From Treponema sp. (GTDB lineage: Bacteria > Spirochaetota > Spirochaetia > Treponematales > Breznakiellaceae): a stretch of 6,699 nucleotides of DNA. Numbering within the stretch: the first letter of the stretch is position 1; the number at the start of each line of letters is the position of its first letter. A program made the position numbers and the translations under genes. The notes under the pieces are model-generated. The model made no database searches. It worked only from the letters and a program-made list of their open reading frames with translations, and was not told where the DNA came from. The stretch covers positions 1 through 6,699 of the forward strand of contig JAISTO010000039.1 of NCBI GenBank assembly GCA_031272575.1. The letters are read 5' to 3'. This document shows positions 1 to 4,661 of the stretch, in pieces.

Positions 1-132
1 ACTCCATCTTGGACCTCCAGTACATTTTCGGTACCTGAGTCCTCTTCTGATTTCGGTTACATTTTCATTATGGCAAATCCACTCTCTTTCGGTTACTTTT
101 TGAAATGGCAAACTTCGGACGCCCCCTTGACT
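1..132. mobile_element. Probable terminal remnant of an IS21-family insertion sequence
   Basis: This stretch has no coding capacity that I can support and is clearly more AT-rich than the GC-rich genes that follow. It contains two close direct repeats (51-77 and 87-112) and a partial third motif (tacattttcggtacc, 21-34). IS21-family elements typically carry several such repeats at each end, and motifs of the form TTCGGTTAC...TGGCAAA followed by TTCGGACGCCCCCTTGAC fit what I remember of those ends. The outer boundary would lie near TTGACT at 127-132, only about 31 bases before the lacI-type start codon. No transposase (IstA/IstB) is visible; it would lie left of the window or be lost. The identification is from memory of the family style, not a search. 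Alternatives are regulatory direct repeats or a solitary IS end. Confidence 0.42.
51..112. repeat. Two ~26-base direct repeats upstream of the regulator gene
   Basis: Copy 1 (51-77) and copy 2 (87-112) both begin with tttcggttac and end with atggcaaa or a close match, joined by a short T-rich middle (attttcatt against tttttgaa). They start 36 bases apart. The identical outer blocks with a variable core are seen directly. The likeliest role is as transposase-binding repeats of an IS21-type end; tandem operator sites for a regulator are the main alternative. Confidence 0.7.
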
Positions 133-158
133 CCCCCCCCCACCGGACAGGCTATCAT
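127..158 (+). promoter_or_regulatory. Candidate promoter with a nine-C tract in its spacer
   Basis: TTGACT at 127-132 matches the -35 consensus at 5 of 6 bases, and TATCAT at 153-158 matches the -10 consensus at 5 of 6. The spacer is 20 bases, longer than the usual 17, and includes a run of nine C (133-141). A start site at the normal distance from this -10 would fall on or next to the ATG at 164, giving a leaderless or nearly leaderless message, consistent with the lack of a good Shine-Dalgarno sequence (only cagg at 148-151, 12 bases away). If the IS interpretation is right, the -35 is supplied by the end of the element. The matches are visible in the sequence; promoter activity is inference. 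Confidence 0.3.
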
Positions 159-163
159 ACCTA

Positions 164-1225
164 ATGGTCACGATAAAACAGATCGCGCGTCTGGCGGGGG
201 TTAGTTCTTCCACGGTGGTGAATGTTCTGCATGGCCGCAGCGGCAAGGCGGGCGTGGAGACGAGTGAGCGGGTCAGGCAGGTGCTGCGGGAGACGAACTA
301 TGTGCCGAATATGGGCGCCCGCATTCTGAAAACACGCGGATCGCGGCTTATCGGGGTCGTGCTTACATGGTCGCGCAGGGCCGAGCAGAACGCGGTGCAG
401 GACCCTTTTTACGGGGAACTCATCGGCGCGCTCGAACAGGAAATCCGCGCCGCCGGATATTTCATGCTCCTCTACACCGCGCTCAACGCGGAGGAGTGCA
501 TGAAGATGGCGGGCTCCTGGAATGTCGAGGCGCTCATTTTGCTGGGCTGTCAAAAAGATGACTGCTCCCGTCTTATGCGCAGCGCCGCGCTTCCCATCGT
601 TTTTATCGACGCCTATTTTAACGATGACGGGCTGCCCTACACCTGCGTCGGCCTTGAAGACCGTAAGGGCAGTTTCATGCTCACCGAGTACCTTATCGCG
701 CGTGGGCATACGCGCATCGCGTTTCTGGCGGACAAGGCCCCCCCCGAAGGCACAGACCACGAGCGCCTCGAAGGGTTCCGCGCCGCAATGCGAAAACACG
801 GCCTTCCCGCGGGCGGCGCTGATTTCATCAGCATTAGTTACAAACAGGAAGAGCGCCGCGCGTTCCTGCGCGCCTTCGCGAATGGCCGCGCGCGGCACTA
901 CAGCGCGCTCTGTTTCTCGTCCGATTTTTACGCGGTTGACGCGCTCGTCACTTTTTATGACGAAGGGATCCTCGTTCCCCGCGACATCTCGATCTGCGGC
1001 TTCGACGGCAACATTTTCGCCTCGCAGTGCCGCCCCCGCCTCACGACGGTAAAGCAAAACGTCACCGAAAAAGCCGTGATAGCCGCCGCCCAGGCGCTCC
1101 GCCTTATCCACAAAGAGCAGAGCGGCGCGAACATCATCAGGCTGGGCGTCGCCCTCGCCGAAGGCGAAAGCGTTCGCGCGATGCCGCCTACTCCTTCACC
1201 GAGCCGACCACGATGCCCGATATAA
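164..1225 (+). CDS. LacI-family transcriptional regulator
   Basis: A 353-residue DNA-binding repressor or activator of the LacI/GalR family, expected to be a cytoplasmic dimer or tetramer responding to a sugar. Residues 3-49 form the helix-turn-helix (TIKQIARLAGVSSSTVVNVL), and the hinge follows with the NMGARIL segment (49-55), whose Leu normally enters the minor groove. From about residue 60 comes the periplasmic-binding-protein-like effector domain, starting at GSRLIGVVL, with ISICGFDGN (275-283) and RPRLTTVKQNV (290-300) as recognisable family landmarks. A slightly enlarged turn after the recognition helix (HGRSGKAGVET) resembles a subgroup I associate with spirochaetes and Firmicutes. 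The family usually ends near the ESV at 335-337; the last ~13 residues, rich in Pro and Arg, are an extension read through the antisense of the neighbouring permease gene. The start has only a weak upstream ribosome site. It converges on the sugar-import operon and is its natural candidate regulator, though this is inference from proximity. Confidence 0.93.
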   Translation: MVTIKQIARLAGVSSSTVVNVLHGRSGKAGVETSERVRQVLRETNYVPNMGARILKTRGSRLIGVVLTWSRRAEQNAVQDPFYGELIGALEQEIRAAGYFMLLYTALNAEECMKMAGSWNVEALILLGCQKDDCSRLMRSAALPIVFIDAYFNDDGLPYTCVGLEDRKGSFMLTEYLIARGHTRIAFLADKAPPEGTDHERLEGFRAAMRKHGLPAGGADFISISYKQEERRAFLRAFANGRARHYSALCFSSDFYAVDALVTFYDEGILVPRDISICGFDGNIFASQCRPRLTTVKQNVTEKAVIAAAQALRLIHKEQSGANIIRLGVALAEGESVRAMPPTPSPSRPRCPI

Positions 1226-2081
1226 AGTACTTTTGCAGCAGCGGGTAGATCAGGAGGAGGGGGATAGTGGCGGTGACGATTTTGGCGGCGTTGAGGTTGC
1301 GGCTCGAGACGGCAAGCGCGGCTTTGAGCGCGTTCAGGTCGCCGGTTTTGGCGATGGCGGCGAGGTCAACATTGAGTGACTGAATGTAGGTCATAAGGGG
1401 ATAGTTCGCCTTCGTGCGGATGTAAATGAGCCCGGAGTAAAAATCGTTCCATGTGCCGACTATGCTGAAGAGCGCGATCGCCGCGAGGGGCGCGATGGCG
1501 CAGGGGATGAAAATGCGGAAGAGTACGCCCGGCGGCGAAAGCCCGTCGAGCATGGCGGCCTCTTCCAGGGACTTGGGGATACCGCGGAAAAAGTTGATCA
1601 GCAAAATAACATTGAAAATGGGCACCGCGCCCGGCAGCACGAGCGCCCAGATCGTGTTCAGCAGACGCAGATTCCGTATCGTGAGGTAGGTGGGAATGAG
1701 GCCGCCGGAAAAGAGCATCGCGAAGATCAAAAGGCCCATGTAGATGCCGCGCCCCCGGAACTGCCGCCGCGATTTCGCGAGCGGGTATGCCATAAGGGTG
1801 ACGAGCGTCATGTTGAAGACGAGCGCGAGGGCAACGCGTTCAATCGAGATTAAAAACGAGCGCCAGAACTGACCGTCGGTCAATAATTTGACGTAGGCGG
1901 CAGCGGTTGCCCCGCGCGGCAGGAGGCCGACGCGATTTGCGTCCACCTCTTCCGCGGCGCTGAAACTGAGCGCCGCGATGTTCCACAGCGGCAGGAGGCA
2001 GGCGAGGGTCAGGAACAGCACGATGCCGTAGATCACCATGCGGCCTGCTTTGTACGATACGCGGTTCGATTCTATCATCAT
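1188..2081 (-). CDS. Carbohydrate ABC transporter permease, LplC type (CUT1 family)
   Basis: A 297-residue inner-membrane permease that pairs with the LplB-type protein encoded just upstream to form the channel of a sugar ABC importer. Hydrophobic spans are visible near residues 15-38, 75-101, 112-134, 142-165, 190-211 and 267-287, matching the six expected helices. The cytoplasmic EAA loop that contacts the ATPase is present at 173-193 (EEAAMLDGLSPPG...IFIP), with the conserved Gly at 180. The C-terminus KYFISGIVVGSVKE is characteristic of LplC/YtcP-type permeases (COG0395 group). A second ATG directly follows the first, so the start is uncertain by one codon; either has the AGGAGG site at good spacing. 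It is the last gene of the operon, and its final codons overlap the convergent regulator gene, so transcription probably ends inside or beyond that gene. The substrate cannot be read from the sequence; an oligosaccharide is likely. Confidence 0.95.
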   Translation of the reverse strand: MMIESNRVSYKAGRMVIYGIVLFLTLACLLPLWNIAALSFSAAEEVDANRVGLLPRGATAAAYVKLLTDGQFWRSFLISIERVALALVFNMTLVTLMAYPLAKSRRQFRGRGIYMGLLIFAMLFSGGLIPTYLTIRNLRLLNTIWALVLPGAVPIFNVILLINFFRGIPKSLEEAAMLDGLSPPGVLFRIFIPCAIAPLAAIALFSIVGTWNDFYSGLIYIRTKANYPLMTYIQSLNVDLAAIAKTGDLNALKAALAVSSRNLNAAKIVTATIPLLLIYPLLQKYFISGIVVGSVKE

Positions 2082-2087
2082 AGTATG

Positions 2088-2094
2088 CCTCCTA
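2088..2094 (-). promoter_or_regulatory. Shine-Dalgarno site of the LplC-type permease, fused to the upstream stop codon
   Basis: On the minus strand TAGGAGG combines the TAG stop of the LplB-type gene (2092-2094) with a perfect AGGAGG (2088-2093), six bases before the ATG at 2081. Ribosomes finishing the upstream gene stop exactly on the initiation site of the next, which points to translational coupling that keeps the two permease subunits in balance. Confidence 0.85.
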
Positions 2095-3006
2095 AAAGAT
2101 TCGCTGCCCGGTCATGCGGCCGGCCGCGGCATTGGCGCTGACCATCAGCACTATCCCGATGACCGACTTCAGCAGCCCCACCGCCGTGGCAAAACTGTAC
2201 TGGAGCCCGATGACGCCGGAACGGTACACATAGGTGTCCAGGATGTCACCTGACTCGTAGACGAGCGGCGAGTACAGGTTGTAGACCTGATCGAAGCCCG
2301 CGTTCAAAATGTTCGCGAGGCTCATAGCGGCCATGAGCAGAATGATCGTCATCATGCCGGGGAGGGTGATGTGCCAGATGCGGCGGAACCAGCCGGCCCC
2401 GTCTATCGACGCCGCCTCGTAAAGCCCCGGGTCGATGCCGGTAAGCGCCGCGAGGTATACCACGGAACTGTAGCCGAACTCTTTCCACACGTCCGTTACT
2501 ATGAGGAGGGGTTGAAAAAACCGGTTGTCTCCCAGGAAGTTGATTTTCCCAAGCCCGAGCGCCGCGATGCCCTGATTCACCGGGCCGTCCAGATTCACCA
2601 TGTTCACCACTACGGAAGCGAGGACGACCCAGGAAAGAAAGTGCGGCAGATAGACGATAGTCTGGATGCCTTTTTTCAGGCGCGCGATTCGGATCTCGTT
2701 GAGCAGGATGGAAAAGACAATCGCCGTAAGGCTGCCGAGCACAATTTTCCCGAACGCGATAAGCAGCGTGTTGCGGAAAATGCGAAAACTTTCCGGCAGT
2801 GAAAAGAGATACGCGAAATGTTTGACGCCCACGAAGGGGGATCCAAAAAGCCCTTTCGCCGGAGCGTAATCCTGAAACGCCATGATGATCCCCACCATGG
2901 GAACGAAACAGAATATCACCACGAAGGCGAAGCCCGGAAGCGTCATCGCGTGGAAAAACAGCTGATTCTTGAGCGCGGCCCTTTTGCCGCCGGATACGGT
3001 GTTCAT
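2092..3006 (-). CDS. Carbohydrate ABC transporter permease, LplB type (CUT1 family)
   Basis: A 304-residue inner-membrane permease, the first of the two channel subunits. The N-terminus fits the LplB/COG4209 pattern: a short polar segment, then a helix at about 20-45 (MTLPGFAFVVIFCFVPMVG) followed by the typical MAFQDYAP motif. Further hydrophobic spans lie near 80-103, 117-137, 164-188, 214-235 and 270-294. The EAA loop is clear at 196-216 (YEAASIDGAG...ITLP), with Asp202 and Gly203 conserved, for docking to the ATPase. The length is normal for the family. The ATG lies one base after the TAA stop of the solute-binding protein gene. The nearest GAGG (3019-3022) is 12 bases away, so initiation may depend on ribosomes re-starting after the upstream stop. 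No ATPase is encoded nearby. Confidence 0.95.
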   Translation of the reverse strand: MNTVSGGKRAALKNQLFFHAMTLPGFAFVVIFCFVPMVGIIMAFQDYAPAKGLFGSPFVGVKHFAYLFSLPESFRIFRNTLLIAFGKIVLGSLTAIVFSILLNEIRIARLKKGIQTIVYLPHFLSWVVLASVVVNMVNLDGPVNQGIAALGLGKINFLGDNRFFQPLLIVTDVWKEFGYSSVVYLAALTGIDPGLYEAASIDGAGWFRRIWHITLPGMMTIILLMAAMSLANILNAGFDQVYNLYSPLVYESGDILDTYVYRSGVIGLQYSFATAVGLLKSVIGIVLMVSANAAAGRMTGQRIF

Positions 3007-3007
3007 G

Positions 3008-4648
3008 TTAGTTCCGCGCCTCGGTTTCCGCCGCGATTACCGCGGCGATTTCCGCGGTAATGGTATCCCCGCCCTCGGCTTTCCAGCGGGACACGAAGGT
3101 GTCGAACGCGGCAAGCGGCTCCGCTCCGGTGATGATCTTCACGAAACTCTCCTCCTGCATGGTCTGCAAGTTGCCCCCGCGCTGCCTTCCGGTGGGCGTC
3201 TGCCCCCAAAAGGCGGGCGTCGTCCACGCGAGGCGTCCCGCGGCCGCGGTGTCATACATCAGCCTTAAGCCTTCCATGCGTGAGAGGTAGTACGACCACT
3301 CCCCCGCGTCCGCGGCCGCGGGATTTTTTTGATAGGCGAGTATGCTTTCCGCTATGCTCCTCCGGTACACGGTGCTGGCAGAGTCGAGCGGTATATGGCC
3401 CGCGGCGATCTCGCGGTATTCCTGATACTCGTCCATCAAACTTGACGCGGGGTCGCACTCAATCCATAACGGCTTGGTCGAATTATCGACCCCCAGTGAA
3501 ATATATGACCCCAGGTCAGGATATGCGGCGCTGTCGAGGCTGCGCATTTCATCATATAATATATTCAACAGCAAAATCGCGGCCTCCGGGTTGGCACAGT
3601 TTTTGCTCACTACCACATAGCGCTCCGCGGCGTCCGAATGCGTCACCGCGAGGGCGCCCGCGGGGGAGGCCGCCGCGTAGGGCATGAAGACCGCCTTGCG
3701 GTCCATGCGGCGCACCGAGGGGAGCCGCCAGTCCGGCACATGCCACTGCCCCGGCACTATGCCGAGTTTCCCGTTAATGAGCAGCGCGGTGATCTCATCC
3801 CAGGAGCGGGTGCCGAACTGCGGGTCGAGTACCCCGCTTTCGTACCAGGCCCTTAGCTGCGCAACGCAGGCGCGGGTCTCGTCCGAAAGCGAGCCGTAAC
3901 GCGGAACGCCGTCCGCGCCCCGGACCCACGTGTTGGGGAAGGCGCCGAACGCGGGCGCGAGCGCGGCCAGTTCATCCCCCAGGCTCGACGCGAACGCAAG
4001 CCCCACATTGCCTTTGCCCCGCGCCGCGAAAGCCCGCGCCGCCGTTTCCAGATCGGCAAGGCTAATGCAGTGATCCCCATCCGGATCGAGCGTGATGCCC
4101 GCCTCGTCGAGCCAGTCCTGCCGTATCCAGAACATGAAGGGGCGGTCGTCTATGCGGGTGCCCGGCAGGGCCATCAACCTGCCCCCGAACGTGGCTTTGC
4201 CCAGGCAGCGCCCGCCGAAGGAGTCGTAGATTTCCCGAATGCGCGGCGAGGCGTACCGCGCGTAGAGCTCCGAGAGGTCGGCGATCAAATCCGCGTTGAT
4301 CAATTCCTTGATGATCTCCTCCGACTGCACGGTCATGATGTCGGGGATTTCGCCCGCCGCGATTGAGAGCGCGACCTGCCGGTCGAAGTCTTCCCCCGTG
4401 GCCTCGAACTCGTCGACGAACGTGATGTTGAGCCGATCCTTGAGATAGCGGGTGTACGCGTTGTCCGTGTAGGTGTCCCCGGCGGGGAGGCGCGGGTCCG
4501 CGGTCACATAGCGCCCCAGCGAGAGGGTCAGCGTTTCCGCATAGCGCCCGTCCTCGCCCAGGGGCACGCGCTCCTTTCGCGCGCTCCCCCCGCAGCCCGC
4601 AAGCAGCGCGAGCGCGCAGAGGAGCGCGGCGCCGTATCGCTTTGTCAT
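3008..4648 (-). CDS. Extracellular solute-binding lipoprotein, LplA type (sugar ABC importer)
   Basis: A 546-residue substrate-binding lipoprotein that delivers a sugar, probably an oligosaccharide, to the two permeases encoded downstream. The N-terminus MTKRYGAALL is a short signal peptide ending in the lipobox LAGC; Cys19 would be lipidated and the protein held on the inner membrane facing the periplasm. Family landmarks include a segment of the IAAGEIPDIM type (~96-105), a WIRQDWLDEAGI motif (~174-185) typical of LplA/LipO-like proteins, and near the C-terminus EESFVKIITGAEPL...FDTFVSRWKAEGGDTIT, which closely follows the family pattern. The large size (over 500 residues) also fits LplA-type rather than the smaller MalE-type. 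The start at 4648 is preferred because GAGGAGG sits six bases before it; an in-frame ATG at 4663 would add MRRPR and overlap the previous gene by ATGA, but lacks a ribosome site. The ligand cannot be deduced. Confidence 0.93.
   Translation of the reverse strand: MTKRYGAALLCALALLAGCGGSARKERVPLGEDGRYAETLTLSLGRYVTADPRLPAGDTYTDNAYTRYLKDRLNITFVDEFEATGEDFDRQVALSIAAGEIPDIMTVQSEEIIKELINADLIADLSELYARYASPRIREIYDSFGGRCLGKATFGGRLMALPGTRIDDRPFMFWIRQDWLDEAGITLDPDGDHCISLADLETAARAFAARGKGNVGLAFASSLGDELAALAPAFGAFPNTWVRGADGVPRYGSLSDETRACVAQLRAWYESGVLDPQFGTRSWDEITALLINGKLGIVPGQWHVPDWRLPSVRRMDRKAVFMPYAAASPAGALAVTHSDAAERYVVVSKNCANPEAAILLLNILYDEMRSLDSAAYPDLGSYISLGVDNSTKPLWIECDPASSLMDEYQEYREIAAGHIPLDSASTVYRRSIAESILAYQKNPAAADAGEWSYYLSRMEGLRLMYDTAAAGRLAWTTPAFWGQTPTGRQRGGNLQTMQEESFVKIITGAEPLAAFDTFVSRWKAEGGDTITAEIAAVIAAETEARN
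3036..3061 (-). other. Perfect 10-bp stem-loop at the 3' end of the binding-protein gene
   Basis: Bases 3036-3045 (attaccgcgg) are the exact reverse complement of 3052-3061 (ccgcggtaat), with a six-base loop. The element lies inside the last codons of the binding-protein gene, ends about 30 bases before the permease start, and has no T-run after it in the direction of transcription, so it is not an ordinary intrinsic terminator. A stable hairpin here could protect the upstream message from 3' exonucleases or lower permease translation, both known ways to obtain more binding protein than permease (as in malE-malF). That role is inference. The codons also spell an Ala/Ile-rich helix, so partial chance symmetry is possible. 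Confidence 0.55.
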
Positions 4649-4654
4649 GCGCGG

Positions 4655-4661
4655 CCTCCTC
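4655..4661 (-). promoter_or_regulatory. Strong Shine-Dalgarno site deciding the start of the binding-protein gene
   Basis: GAGGAGG on the minus strand lies six bases upstream of the ATG at 4648 and overlaps the TGA stop (4660-4662) of the preceding gene. This favours the internal ATG over the one at 4663 and makes translation of the two genes coupled. Confidence 0.8.

Noticed and set aside
161..1111. Long minus-strand reading frame (316 codons) opposite the regulator gene
   Set aside because: It starts at a GTG, has no recognisable domain and lies fully antisense to a clear LacI-family gene. Long antisense frames are expected in GC-rich DNA.
1155..1167. Short hairpin tcgcc-gaa-ggcga beyond the end of the operon
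   Set aside because: Only a five-base stem with no T-run on either strand, and it lies inside the regulator coding sequence; not a credible terminator.
2371..2802. Plus-strand reading frame of 143 codons inside the LplB-type gene
   Set aside because: Charged low-complexity translation with no family resemblance; it is the shadow of a well-supported permease.
3280..3687. Plus-strand reading frame of 135 codons inside the binding-protein gene
   Set aside because: Arg/Pro-rich translation typical of an antisense GC-rich frame; no domain and no ribosome site noticed.
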